Of a stretch of 59,230 bases of DNA, positions 26,787 through 35,406 are shown piece by piece. Every line of letters starts with the position of its first letter. Within the stretch, counting starts at the first letter, position 1. The DNA is from an uncultured Odoribacter sp. (GTDB lineage: Bacteria > Bacteroidota > Bacteroidia > Bacteroidales > Marinifilaceae). Location: NCBI GenBank assembly GCA_900544025.1, contig UQTM01000015.1, forward strand, positions 1 to 59,230. The letters run 5' to 3'. A program made the position numbers and the translations under genes. A model generated the notes under the pieces. The model was not told where the DNA came from, made no database searches, and saw only the letters and a program-made list of their open reading frames with translations.

Positions 26787-26894
26787 ATTTCTCTATCAAA
26801 TCAATCTCATCCTTGCGATATCATTTTTATTACCTAATATATTGTATGTTAGTTTGTTGTGTTTGTTGTGTCGCTTAAACTGTTTCAGAAAACT

Positions 26895-28055
26895 ATGGGT
26901 ACAAAAACTATTCTTTTTTGTGACAATAGCTTACGTGAATTATTGAATTTTCGGGGAGAAGTTATTAATGATCTTGCTTCGTCGGGTTATAAGGTTATTT
27001 TGGTCGCTCCTAAAAACATTGAAACGGTAACTTTACTTTCCAATGTTCATTTCTTTCCTGTTCAACTCGAGAGATCCGGTAAAAACCCTATAAGTGAATT
27101 GAAGTATTTCAAAGTTCTAAGAAGTATTTATAAAAAAGAAAAACCGGATTATATTTTTCATTACACGATTAAGCCTAATATATATGGGACGCTTGCGGCC
27201 AAATGGTGCGGGATTCCTTCAACTGTAATGATCGCCGGATTGGGATACGTATTCAATGGTGGAGGATTAGGGAATTTTATTGCCCGCTCGCTTTATAAAT
27301 TCGCTTTGAAGTTTACGGATAAAGTTTTTGTCTTAAATACCGGGAATGAAAAATTGTTGAAGGAGAAAAATATGGTATCGGTTGATAAGATGATTCTTTT
27401 GAAGGGAGGGGAAGGGATCGATTTAGATCGATTTGTTCCGAAAGCCTTACCGAAGAAAGAAAATACGACTTTTTTAATGATAGGGCGTTTGCTTTACGAC
27501 AAAGGGTATGAAGAATATGTAAAGGCTGCTGCAACGGTAAAAAAACAATATCCCGATGCGGAGTTTCAGTTGTTAGGCGATTTTGATTTTTCTTATCCCG
27601 GTCATGTTAAAAAAGAAAGAGTAGAGCAGGATTGCAGCCGGGGCATTATTCATTATCTGGGTTATAGTTCTGAGGTCGCAACTAAAATTCAGATGGCGGA
27701 TTGTATTGTTTTGCCGTCTTATCACGAGGGATTGTCCAGAGTGCTGATAGAGGCGTTGGCTATGGGAAAACCTATTATAACGACGGACATTCCGGGATGC
27801 CGGGAAACGGTCGAGCATGGTAAAAATGGCTTTCTCGTCGCTCCGAAAAATATAGAAAGTCTGGCTGCAGCTTTTACGCAATTTGTTCATACCGGAGCCA
27901 GGGAAAGAGAGGAGATGGGGAAATACAGCAGGAAGAAGGCCGAAGAAGAATTCAATATCAAGGATGTGATTTCAGAATATAAAAAGATCATAGATACCGT
28001 AGAATCTACCGATAAAGTGTTTCGTAAATTTCATGAATATGAATATAAAATCTAA
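26895..28055 (+). CDS. GT4-type glycosyltransferase (PglA-like)
   Basis: 386 aa. It starts at 26895 (MGTKTILFCDNSLRELLNF). Features are FHYTIKPNIYGTLAAKWCGIP and IAGLGYVFNGGG, which I associate with PglA/CapM-type GT4 enzymes, plus FLMIGRLLYDKGYEEYV and LPSYHEGLSRVLIEALAMGKP with the E-x7-E pair. It probably acts early in repeat-unit assembly by adding GalNAc or a similar sugar. It is separated from the rest of the locus by two terminator-like hairpins, so it may be transcribed independently. Confidence 0.86.
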   Translation: MGTKTILFCDNSLRELLNFRGEVINDLASSGYKVILVAPKNIETVTLLSNVHFFPVQLERSGKNPISELKYFKVLRSIYKKEKPDYIFHYTIKPNIYGTLAAKWCGIPSTVMIAGLGYVFNGGGLGNFIARSLYKFALKFTDKVFVLNTGNEKLLKEKNMVSVDKMILLKGGEGIDLDRFVPKALPKKENTTFLMIGRLLYDKGYEEYVKAAATVKKQYPDAEFQLLGDFDFSYPGHVKKERVEQDCSRGIIHYLGYSSEVATKIQMADCIVLPSYHEGLSRVLIEALAMGKPIITTDIPGCRETVEHGKNGFLVAPKNIESLAAAFTQFVHTGAREREEMGKYSRKKAEEEFNIKDVISEYKKIIDTVESTDKVFRKFHEYEYKI

Positions 28056-28071
28056 TAGACAGGAAACAAAT

Positions 28072-28500
28072 ATGTTTATAGGCGAAATAGAATTGCGGGT
28101 TGAGCAGTTCCAGGCTTGCCGGGTGGGGGAAGAGAGGCAGGAGGAGTGTGCGGAGGTGAAGCGGAGGCTGGAAGAGTTGTGCGAAGAAGGGCGGATGAGG
28201 ATCGGCGAGGCGGATGCGGGACTGCTGGTGGCGCTGATGGATGCGTATGAGGTGACACGGGACGAGGGGATGTTGCAGGAGGTGCTGGATGCGGTGAGCG
28301 AAGTGGCGGAAGAGCTGGAAGCATCGCCCTTGCATGTGAAGTTGCTGGTCTATTGCTATTTTTATACGGAGGACGAGGAATGTGCGGTGTTGGCGAAACG
28401 GATGCTGGAGCGGTTGAAAGCCGACCGGAATGTGACGGAGGCGGAGTTGGAAAAAGCCAGGGAGATTTATGGGGAATTGGTGGAGGAATCCGGTAGCTGA
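28072..28500 (+). CDS. Acidic all-helical protein of unknown function
   Basis: 142 aa. I start it at the ATG at 28072, which follows AGGAAAC; the frame also allows a start at 28033 that would overlap the glycosyltransferase. The product is rich in Glu, Leu, Ala and Arg, predicted wholly helical, with no signal peptide or membrane segment (for example LLVALMDAYEVTRDEGMLQE). Codon use is GC-rich, unlike the AT-rich polysaccharide genes before it. I recognise no family. Position at the end of the locus suggests a regulatory or accessory protein, but nothing in the sequence shows it. Confidence 0.6.
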   Translation: MFIGEIELRVEQFQACRVGEERQEECAEVKRRLEELCEEGRMRIGEADAGLLVALMDAYEVTRDEGMLQEVLDAVSEVAEELEASPLHVKLLVYCYFYTEDEECAVLAKRMLERLKADRNVTEAELEKAREIYGELVEESGS

Positions 28501-28660
28501 GGTTTGAAAATCGGTTGTGACCGGCGTGTGGAATGAATTAGGACACCTGATGTTTCTGAGAATGGGTGTTTCCCCTTGTCTATAACGTATTTTAGCTTGC
28601 TTTTTTTGTTTCTTTATTGCTTCCGAAGAACATTGTTTTTATTATAATGGTACAAGATAG

Positions 28661-28692
28661 CCTGCCTTCTCCCCGGCAGGTTGTTTTATTTT
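28661..28692 (+). terminator. Rho-independent terminator of the polysaccharide locus
   Basis: CCTGCC (28661-28666) pairs with GGCAGG (28675-28680), followed by TTGTTTTATTTT. Confidence 0.6.
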
Positions 28693-28947
28693 GTTCGGGA
28701 GTACGCCTTGAAATAAGGTTGTTTATCGGATGCCCCCTCTGGGGGCGGGAGAAGTGTGTCCTGTGGTAAGGTGGGAGATTGGGGGAGGCGGTCGGGGTAT
28801 GCCGGAGAGGCTTACCGATGAAACCGATATAGGCTTCGAACGATATATAAGTTTTTCTTGTTTTTACTCTTCTTACGTGCACAAATCCATATAAAAAAGA
28901 AAAGCCGGAGGCTTAAATTCCGGCGGGAAATATAAAAAGAATCGTAA

Positions 28948-28980
28948 TTTGTAAATTGGCGATTAAAAAATATACTTTTG
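28948..28980 (+). promoter_or_regulatory. Promoter with -33 and -7 elements
   Basis: TTTG at 28948-28951, a 21-nt spacer and TACTTTTG at 28973-28980 match the Bacteroidetes primary sigma consensus (TTTG, 19-21 nt, TAnnTTTG). It lies 44 nt before the ATG at 29025. Confidence 0.75.
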
Positions 28981-29024
28981 TATCATTCGGTTAGTATGTA
29001 TAAACATAATTTTAACAATGACTT

Positions 29025-29954
29025 ATGATAAATATCCGGAATTTGTTCACTGCTTTGTCGGGACTGTTCATCACGTTTAACCTATACGCCCAGAATACGC
29101 CTTTTGACAGTATCCCTTTCGAGTTGGGTGCCGACCATAGAATTTATATCGACTGTAAGGTGAACGGCAGCTCTCCGCTTCGCTTTCTCTTCGATACGGG
29201 AGCAACCGATTGGGTTATCAATCCAAATTCACCTCGTTCCACTTATCCTGTGACTTTTGACGGGACGGTCGATAATAACGGGGCTACCGGCAGTAACCGG
29301 GTGGCTAAAAGCAGTTGTAACCGTTTTGAAACGGGGCATCGGGTACTGGAAAATATGTCTCTTGTTTCCAGTCCTTATCCTCCTGAATTTTGGGACGGAG
29401 TTGCCGGGCTTAGCTTTATCGGTCGGCAAGTCACGGAAATAGATTATAAAAAGCGGAAAATTTATTTGTACGATGCAGATCATTACCTCCCTTCCCGGCA
29501 AGCTATAAAGCTGAAAGTGAAATTTGTGATGGGTGTTCCGGTAGTTCCGGTACGGCTTGTCATTAACGGTAAAAAGTACGATACAAAATTGGAAATCGAT
29601 ACAGGGTCAGACCGGGTGATCGATCTGAACACTCCTTTTGTCAGGCAGCACAAACTTTTGGGTACGCAGCAGCCTTTTGCCCTATCCCGTATTACCAGTT
29701 CAGATACCTGCGGCGGGGTGTTGGAAAATGTGTATTTCGATGAAGTGCGTTTAGGAAATTATGCTTTTGTACGCATTCCGGGGGCATTTTCAACGGTTGT
29801 TTCAGGGGTTCAAAGCAGCTCTGAAATGGATGGCGTGATAGGGAATAATTTCCTGAAACGTTTCAATATGGTTTGCGATTTCACTCACGGATTTGTGTAT
29901 TTATCCCCGAACGATTTGTTGTATTCCCCGTTTTACGATTTCTTGGTTCATTGA
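29025..29954 (+). CDS. Secreted retropepsin-like aspartyl protease family protein
   Basis: 309 aa. A signal peptide (MINIRNLFTALSGLFITFNLYA) is followed by two pepsin-like halves, each with a catalytic-type motif: FLFDTGATDWV (Asp57) and KLEIDTGSDRV (Asp192). A flap-like VIGNNFLKRFNMVCDF lies near the end. Two D-T-G motifs in one chain fit a self-contained two-lobed protease that acts in the periplasm or outside the cell. The substrate is unknown. It has its own good promoter and a strong terminator, so it is monocistronic. Confidence 0.82.
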   Translation: MINIRNLFTALSGLFITFNLYAQNTPFDSIPFELGADHRIYIDCKVNGSSPLRFLFDTGATDWVINPNSPRSTYPVTFDGTVDNNGATGSNRVAKSSCNRFETGHRVLENMSLVSSPYPPEFWDGVAGLSFIGRQVTEIDYKKRKIYLYDADHYLPSRQAIKLKVKFVMGVPVVPVRLVINGKKYDTKLEIDTGSDRVIDLNTPFVRQHKLLGTQQPFALSRITSSDTCGGVLENVYFDEVRLGNYAFVRIPGAFSTVVSGVQSSSEMDGVIGNNFLKRFNMVCDFTHGFVYLSPNDLLYSPFYDFLVH

Positions 29955-29975
29955 TAGAAACGAGCGAGAAGATAA

Positions 29976-30009
29976 AGACGAAGTTTGTGGATAAACTTCG
30001 TCTTTTTTA
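29976..30009 (+). terminator. Rho-independent terminator
   Basis: AGACGAAGTTT (29976-29986) pairs perfectly with AAACTTCGTCT (29993-30003), followed by six T. Confidence 0.85.
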
Positions 30010-30117
30010 TAAGCAAACTATCTATTAGAAATCTTTTTTCTTCCTTATAGAATAGACTTAAGAAGTCTTGAGGGATGTCCATAAAATTACATTTTTTCAA
30101 ATGTTATACATAAAAGA

Positions 30118-30149
30118 AAAACTACAAGATTTTTTTCCTGTAGTTTTTC
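30118..30149. terminator. Bidirectional terminator
   Basis: AAAAACTACA (30118-30127) and TGTAGTTTTT (30140-30149) form a 10-bp stem with A/T runs on both sides. It is placed to end the minus-strand cassette whose last gene stops at 30226. Confidence 0.7.
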
Positions 30150-30225
30150 CTTTATATAAAGACAGTGTTCATGGGAAATATGAATGTATATTTTAATTCG
30201 TTTTTATATTTCTCAAAACAGTATA

Positions 30226-31407
30226 TTATTTGAATTCATAATAAAATAGAACAGGATTTGCATCTTCCTCTAAATTAACTAATTCATTATAATTACTTAC
30301 GTTTGTATTGATAACATCTTTCAATGTACCTCCTATAAACGAAGCATATGACGAAGGGTTACAATAAGAATATACACCCTTGGAATCTACCCATTTTAAA
30401 TTCAGTGGAAATCTTTCCTCATTAAGAGCAAGATCATCGATTAAAACTGTATATGAATAAGTTTCCTTATTTGAACTATATACATTACGTCGAATAGGTC
30501 CATCAGTATATTGGAAAAACAATCCATCATTCGTTTCCGTCAAATTTATTATTCCATATTTTTTATTTTGTTTTTTCATTATTTGATCAGCTTCAAGGCC
30601 GTACTTATTGTATGCATTCAATAATTCGTCCCGTTTTACCCACTTGTCGCTTTTAACAACCATAAACGGAGAAATGATGTTATCATGTATCGAAACCACC
30701 GTGTCCATAAACACCTGAGCGTATTTCACCGCATCTGCATTTCTTGATAAAAAGAAACTATGGCCCATGGTAAATCTTTCCATCCAACCTCCATTATATC
30801 TATCGGCATCTAACCAACTTGCCACTTCTTCTCCCGTCTCTTGGTTTATTTGATAGAGTAAAGACTGCTCATCCGATTTTATATTGGCATCGACATATAA
30901 ATTATTGTCTTGATACTGAATATGCATACTTGCCCTTTTACTATTGATTGGAATGGAACTTATAAATTTTCCTGTGCTTAAGCTATACTTTTTTACTTTA
31001 GCATCTTCTGAATCCAATAAATAGATTTCATCCTTTTTATCATCTACTGTAAAATCAGAGATACTGATATACTCACCTGCTCCACGTCCCAATTCACCTA
31101 TTTTATGGGAGAATGTTCCATCTGAATTAAATACAAGCACATTTAAATTTTCAGAATCATCAAAGATGATAATACGATTATCGTCGATATAAATCTGTCC
31201 AATGTTCCCTATAAGAGATTTTTCATTGGTCTCTAATATGATACTTTTGGGATTTTTAAAGAAATCGGATGCTTTAACCGTTTCTTTGGTCTTTATGTCA
31301 TCTAAGTCGATGACCCAAAGATTAGGATTGCTTTGTGTTTCCTTTTGCTTGGTTGCACAGGAAATAACCACGATCTGTAAAATAAACAAAAATAAAAATA
31401 ATTTCAT
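30226..31407 (-). CDS. 6-bladed beta-propeller lipoprotein
   Basis: 393 aa. It starts with a lipoprotein signal (MKLFLFLFILQIVVISCATK, lipid-anchored Cys17). The body has the repeats seen in Bacteroidetes 6-bladed beta-propeller proteins: IGNIGQIYIDDNRIIIFDDSE, GTFSHKIGELGRGAGEYISI and FTVDDKKDEIYLLDSEDAKV. The role in this family is not established; an outer-surface binding protein is likely. It is the last gene of a minus-strand cassette with an NVEALA-type peptide and a DUF1573 lipoprotein, 126 bp after the peptide gene. The coding sequence is much more AT-rich than the flanking housekeeping genes. Confidence 0.82.
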   Translation of the reverse strand: MKLFLFLFILQIVVISCATKQKETQSNPNLWVIDLDDIKTKETVKASDFFKNPKSIILETNEKSLIGNIGQIYIDDNRIIIFDDSENLNVLVFNSDGTFSHKIGELGRGAGEYISISDFTVDDKKDEIYLLDSEDAKVKKYSLSTGKFISSIPINSKRASMHIQYQDNNLYVDANIKSDEQSLLYQINQETGEEVASWLDADRYNGGWMERFTMGHSFFLSRNADAVKYAQVFMDTVVSIHDNIISPFMVVKSDKWVKRDELLNAYNKYGLEADQIMKKQNKKYGIINLTETNDGLFFQYTDGPIRRNVYSSNKETYSYTVLIDDLALNEERFPLNLKWVDSKGVYSYCNPSSYASFIGGTLKDVINTNVSNYNELVNLEEDANPVLFYYEFK

Positions 31408-31533
31408 GAGTTAATCATATTATTAGGGGAGGACTAAAAAGTACAAAAAGTCAAATTCCATTTCCCATTTTATGGTCATCTATTAAAATAAAAACAATAA
31501 GAATCATTCTTTTTAATCACCCCCTATTATTTA

Positions 31534-31905
31534 TCAAGGACAAACGACTCTCAAACCTGATTCACTACCGTCAAAATTAGTGTTACAATCATTACCTGTA
31601 TATACAGTACCCACTTTACAATTCGAACCAGTCCCTTTAACACATGTATATATTTTCCAATATGCCTGAACACTACTATTTCTATCTCTATCGGAGCAGC
31701 GTGTTCCATTCATTGGATCTGCTTTGTCTTCAGTTTTTTGATTACATTTTTCTTTGCTAGAACTACTCTCTCCATCCTTTGCTAAAGCCTCAATATTTGC
31801 AGAACTAAATAAAGATAAATCAGTCTTTTGAGATTGAAAATTTATATTTATAGAAACAGCAGCTGCAATCAGAATGAATATTCCAATAAAAATTCTTTTT
31901 TTCAT
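31534..31905 (-). CDS. NVEALA-family secreted Cys-rich peptide precursor
   Basis: 123 aa. It has an N-terminal hydrophobic segment (IFIGIFILIAAAVSI), then the family-naming motif in the form SSANIEALAKDGES at ~34-47, where NIEALA replaces NVEALA. A mature-like C-terminal part of ~75 residues has six Cys, suited to disulfide bonds (the last five are in TRCSD, YTCVK, SNCKV, NDCNT, VVCP). NVEALA proteins are secreted or periplasmic peptides of Bacteroidetes with no known activity; the motif may mark processing after the Ala/Gly-Glu. It is flanked by a propeller lipoprotein and a DUF1573/thioredoxin-like lipoprotein. Confidence 0.82.
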   Translation of the reverse strand: MKKRIFIGIFILIAAAVSININFQSQKTDLSLFSSANIEALAKDGESSSSKEKCNQKTEDKADPMNGTRCSDRDRNSSVQAYWKIYTCVKGTGSNCKVGTVYTGNDCNTNFDGSESGLRVVCP

Positions 31906-31992
31906 GATATAAAAAATTAATTAATTATACTTTATGGATGCAATTACATCCTATTTTCGCACAAACGGCCTATATATATCAATATTACTCAC

Positions 31993-32910
31993 TCATATTT
32001 TGCCTCCTTTCCGGTTATGAGTTTGACTTTTTGCAATTCCATTCACTATTAATACGATCTTTCGTTTTTTTATATTACAATTAACGGTTATAGTCTTTCT
32101 AAAAAAGCCTTCATTATTAGGAGTAACTTTTACCGTAATTGTGGTTGTGTCGTTAGGTAATACAGGTTGTTTCGACCATTGTGGCACAGTACAACCGCAT
32201 GTCGTGTTTATGTCTTTAATAATCAGTGGTTTGTTTCCTGCATTTTTTATGGTGAATTTTGCAAAACTATCCTTGTTTACTACTAAATCCTTCAATTCTA
32301 CAGTTTGCTTTTCTATCTGCAGTGATGTCATTGGAGTATCCTGGGAGTCCGACAGATTTATACGTTTATTCCCTTTTATTATTTGTTTATATAAATCCCA
32401 AATTCGAAAATTATTTATCGGATTACCGATTGCAACCACTTTATTGTTCTTGTCTAATAAGAAAGTCTGAAATTTCTCATTTTTGGGTAAGTTGTTAATC
32501 TTGTCGAGTTGATTCGTTACGTCTAAATACGCAGGATATTTAAAAGCGTCTCTACGCAATAAAAATTGTAAATTTTTTACATCTCTGGGGTGAAGATAGA
32601 ATTGAAAATTGACCAGACTTTGCATCTCATTTTTAACTTCATCGATAAGAGCATTCCACTTATACAGCTTTAACTTACAGCTCATACATCCTATAGAATC
32701 GGTATAAACTAAAATTTTATAAGGTGTTGAGTTGGGAGAAACACAAGTGGTATCTTTGTTTATAGATATGCAAGGTATGTTCTGTGGAAAAATGATTTCT
32801 TTTCCGAGCCATTCCTTCACTACTTTTTCTATTTCCATAGAATTATTATTGGGTTGGCATGAACAAAACAAAATACAACTAAATGCAATTATGTAAATTT
32901 TATGAATCAT
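31993..32910 (-). CDS. DUF1573 lipoprotein with thioredoxin-like N-terminal part
   Basis: 305 aa. I start it at 32910 (MIHKIYIIAFSCILFCSCQ), which gives a lipobox (FCSC); an in-frame start at 32970 would add 20 residues ahead of the signal. The N-terminal half resembles a thioredoxin fold with CMSC in IGCMSCKLKLYKW, a CxxC-like pair. The C-terminal ~100 residues are DUF1573 (Ig-like), with the hallmark TTCGCTVPQW and LPNDTTTITVKV. It is probably outer-membrane or periplasmic. It is the first gene of the cassette and may assist disulfide formation in the Cys-rich peptide encoded next to it (inference). Confidence 0.82.
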   Translation of the reverse strand: MIHKIYIIAFSCILFCSCQPNNNSMEIEKVVKEWLGKEIIFPQNIPCISINKDTTCVSPNSTPYKILVYTDSIGCMSCKLKLYKWNALIDEVKNEMQSLVNFQFYLHPRDVKNLQFLLRRDAFKYPAYLDVTNQLDKINNLPKNEKFQTFLLDKNNKVVAIGNPINNFRIWDLYKQIIKGNKRINLSDSQDTPMTSLQIEKQTVELKDLVVNKDSFAKFTIKNAGNKPLIIKDINTTCGCTVPQWSKQPVLPNDTTTITVKVTPNNEGFFRKTITVNCNIKKRKIVLIVNGIAKSQTHNRKGGKI

Positions 32911-33070
32911 AGATAACTTTTTTATATTGAGATGTAAGATCGACTTTGTATAGTGGATGGTTGTAAACAAAATAGTTAGTATTTTATTTTCCTGGTATAG
33001 GCTAACTACTGTATTTTATAGTATCGTAAATATTTTTGTTTTATTTTACTACTATAATTTTATGTTTAGT

Positions 33071-33128
33071 TGTGCAAATATATAAATAAAATGAAACATT
33101 AAAATTATTTTATAAAATAATTTGCACA
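33071..33128 (-). promoter_or_regulatory. Promoter of the NVEALA cassette with operator-like inverted repeat
   Basis: The minus strand reads TATATTTG at 33075-33082 (TAnnTTTG). It overlaps the left arm of a 9-bp inverted repeat, TGTGCAAAT (33071-33079) and ATTTGCACA (33120-33128), which also encloses the 22-bp palindrome at 33102-33123. The leader to the DUF1573 gene would be ~160 nt. Symmetry in AT-rich DNA can arise by chance. Confidence 0.4.
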
Positions 33129-33183
33129 TAATATTGTATTTGTGTAATTATTTATAAATTGTAAGCTGTTTTGTTGTTGTTTG

Positions 33184-33191
33184 TATCTTTG
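33184..33191 (+). promoter_or_regulatory. -7 promoter element
   Basis: TATCTTTG with TTG at 33159-33161 (22-nt spacer). It points toward cmk but lies ~570 nt upstream; it may drive an unrecognised transcript. Confidence 0.4.
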
Positions 33192-33744
33192 GGTTTAAGG
33201 GAATCGGGTAGAATTGTTCGTGATATTTAAAATCAAATTTTATAGTTTAATAGTTGCTTTTTGCTTTTGGGAAAACGAACTTATTTTTCGAATGTCTGAC
33301 TGTTATTTTGAGAGAGGTATAAGACAGGTTTTACCTTTTTATAAAAGTTGTATCGATCTTACGATGCTGTTTTACGTTTATTGTAAATATCGAGGAAAAT
33401 CCTGCGGGATATAAAATATAGATTTAGAGTAGAAAGAAGGATTATGTGTCATCCGATGACTGTATTTTGCGAATAAGCATCGGCTAACTCTGATGGATTG
33501 TTTTTCCTGTATCTTATAAAAAAAACGGGGATTCAGTGCAACTTTCCGGTGGTAAACCGACGGAGGAGTTTGCATCATACAGAGCATTTTAAATGGCAGG
33601 AGGAGGTAGGCAATCGATTTAATTGCGCATTCCTGAAAAAAGTTTGACAGGCCGGGGGCTTGATTGGCGGGGGATTCTATCGATTGCAACAAATTTTAAA
33701 CAGAATCGAAACGGATTCACCTCATAATTTATGGAAAAATATTA

Positions 33745-33752
33745 TATCTTTG
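33745..33752 (+). promoter_or_regulatory. -7 promoter element just before cmk
   Basis: TATCTTTG ends 8 nt before the ATG at 33761, which would place the transcription start within a few bases of the start codon. Confidence 0.45.
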
Positions 33753-33760
33753 CCCATACT

Positions 33761-34465
33761 ATGAGTGGAAAAGAAAAGGCATTTGTGGTTGCTGTTGATG
33801 GGTATTCTTCAACCGGAAAAAGCACTGTGGCAAAGATCGTTGCAGCAGAGTTAGGGTTTACATATATCGATACGGGGGCCATGTACCGGGCGGTGACGCT
33901 GGCTGCATTGGAGCGGGGATGGATTGTGGACGGCAAAGTTTGCCGCGAAGCATTGCGGGAGCATTTGCCCGAAATCGAGATCGGTTTCCGGTACAACCGC
34001 GAATTGCGGCGTTACGAAACTTATCTGAACGGGGAGTATGTCGAGAAGAAGATACGGGAAATGGAAGTTTCCAATTACGTCAGCCCGATAGCTGCGGTCG
34101 ATTTTGTACGGAGCTTTTTGGTGGAACAGCAGCGTGAAATGGGACGGAACGGACGGATTATTATGGACGGGCGCGACATCGGGAGTGTTGTTTTCCCGGA
34201 TGCCGACATTAAATTTTTTCTGACCTCTTCCCCGCAGGTGAGAGCGGAGCGCCGTTATAAAGAACTGATAGAAAAGGGCACACAGGTGAGTTATGAGGAA
34301 GTGGAGGCGAATGTGCGCCAGCGCGATTACATCGACGAACACCGGGAAGCCAGTCCGTTGGTACGGACGCCGGATGCTATTTTGATAGACAATAGCCGGA
34401 TGACCATCGACGACGAAGTGCGTTTTATGGTGGAAAAGATAAAAGAAAAGCTGAATGCAGCGTGA
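33761..34465 (+). CDS. cmk: Cytidylate kinase
   Basis: 234 aa, normal for Cmk. The P-loop is in VDGYSSTGKSTVAK, followed by YIDTGAMYRAVTLAAL, IIMDGRDIGSVVFPDADIKFFL and the Arg-rich lid region RAERRYKELIEKG. It phosphorylates CMP/dCMP with ATP. I start it at 33761 (MSGKEKAFVV) because the upstream ATG at 33731 lies before the -7 element at 33745-33752. The stop overlaps the ispH start by one base (TGATG), the cmk-ispH order I recall from other Bacteroidetes. Confidence 0.93.
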   Translation: MSGKEKAFVVAVDGYSSTGKSTVAKIVAAELGFTYIDTGAMYRAVTLAALERGWIVDGKVCREALREHLPEIEIGFRYNRELRRYETYLNGEYVEKKIREMEVSNYVSPIAAVDFVRSFLVEQQREMGRNGRIIMDGRDIGSVVFPDADIKFFLTSSPQVRAERRYKELIEKGTQVSYEEVEANVRQRDYIDEHREASPLVRTPDAILIDNSRMTIDDEVRFMVEKIKEKLNAA

Positions 34466-35316
34466 TGCGGGTAGAGATCGATAAAAATTCGGGTTTTTGC
34501 ACAGGCGTGGTGAACGCTATCCAAAAGGCTGAAAAAGAGCTGGAGAAAGGAGAGTTGTATTGTATCGGCGACATTGTGCATAACAATCTGGAAGTGGAAA
34601 GGCTGGAGGCGATGGGGTTGCGCACGATCGAGCATGAGGAATTCGGGCAGTTGTCGCATTGCCGGGTGTTGTTCCGGGCACACGGAGAGCCGCCTGCTTC
34701 TTATGAAACGGCGAAGGCGAACGGAGTGGAGGTGATCGATGCTTCGTGTCCCGTGGTGCTGAACCTGCAAAAAAAGATACGGAAGGCCTACGAAAGTGTG
34801 AAGGAGAACGGAGGGCAGATCGTGATATACGGTAAACGCGGGCATGCAGAGGTGATCGGTTTGGTGGGACAAACGAACGGCGAAGCGCTGGTGGTGGAGC
34901 ATGAAGACGACCTCCGGCAGGTGGATTTTTCCCGTCCGGTGATTCTGTTCTCGCAGACCACCAAGAGCCTGGAAGGTTTCCGGCATGTCATCGAGCTGAT
35001 GCGGAAAGCCGGAGGCGGGCTGGTGACGGTACACGATACGATTTGCCGGAAAGTAGCGAACCGTATTCCGCAATTGAAAGAATTTGCCCGCCAGCATGAT
35101 GTGATTATCTTTGTGAGCGGGGAGAAAAGTTCTAACGGCAAGCAGTTGTATGCCGTGTGCCGGGAAGTAAATCCCCGGACCTATTTTGTGCATAGTGCGG
35201 CAGATGTAAAGCCGGAAATGACGGAGGGAGTGGAAAGTGTGGGGATTAGCGGGGCGACGTCCACGCCTGTCTGGATTATGGAAGAGATCCGCCGGAAACT
35301 GGAAATAAGTGAATGA
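34465..35316 (+). CDS. ispH: 4-hydroxy-3-methylbut-2-enyl diphosphate reductase
   Basis: 283 aa. The three cluster-ligating Cys are Cys12 (NSGFCTGV), Cys95 (DASCPVVLNL) and Cys194 (DTICRKVANRI). Other family landmarks are IVHNNLEVERL (His), FRAHGEPP (His), GKRGHAEVIGLVGQ (His) and KSSNGKQL. It catalyses the last step of the MEP isoprenoid pathway, HMBPP to IPP and DMAPP. I use the ATG at 34465; a GTG one codon earlier is possible. It is coupled to cmk. Confidence 0.95.
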   Translation: MRVEIDKNSGFCTGVVNAIQKAEKELEKGELYCIGDIVHNNLEVERLEAMGLRTIEHEEFGQLSHCRVLFRAHGEPPASYETAKANGVEVIDASCPVVLNLQKKIRKAYESVKENGGQIVIYGKRGHAEVIGLVGQTNGEALVVEHEDDLRQVDFSRPVILFSQTTKSLEGFRHVIELMRKAGGGLVTVHDTICRKVANRIPQLKEFARQHDVIIFVSGEKSSNGKQLYAVCREVNPRTYFVHSAADVKPEMTEGVESVGISGATSTPVWIMEEIRRKLEISE

Positions 35317-35406
35317 AATAAGGTTGAATAAGTCGTTATGAGACCTGAAACAGATTATAAACAGAAAATTTAAAGAGATAGAAATAAATTTTATTTATTA
35401 CGTATT

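Larger units (their letters stand above)
26550..26894. other. 345-bp gap with three hairpins inside the polysaccharide locus
   Basis: No gene is visible. It holds two terminator-like hairpins (26608-26640 and 26758-26786) and, between them, a 12-bp imperfect stem (26659-26670 with 26693-26704, one mismatch) with no T-run. No TAnnTTTG element was found before the next start. Confidence 0.7.
28501..29024. other. 524-bp gap at the right end of the polysaccharide locus
   Basis: No gene is visible. It contains a terminator (28661-28692), a GCCCCC-TCT-GGGGGC hairpin (28732-28746), a GCCGGA/TCCGGC hairpin (28904-28909 with 28919-28924) and the promoter of the next gene (28948-28980). Confidence 0.7.
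32911..33760. other. 850-bp AT-rich intergenic region, divergent
   Basis: No credible gene. A 66-codon frame at 33214-33414 has no family match and unusual composition. Features seen are a minus-strand -7 element (33075-33082), a perfect AT-only palindrome (33102-33123), a TGTGCAAAT/ATTTGCACA inverted repeat (33071-33079, 33120-33128) and plus-strand -7 elements at 33184-33191 and 33745-33752. Confidence 0.7.

Noticed and set aside
33214..33414. 66-codon plus-strand frame in the AT-rich gap before cmk
   Set aside because: Aromatic/Cys-rich composition typical of translated noncoding AT-rich DNA, with no family resemblance or spaced promoter.
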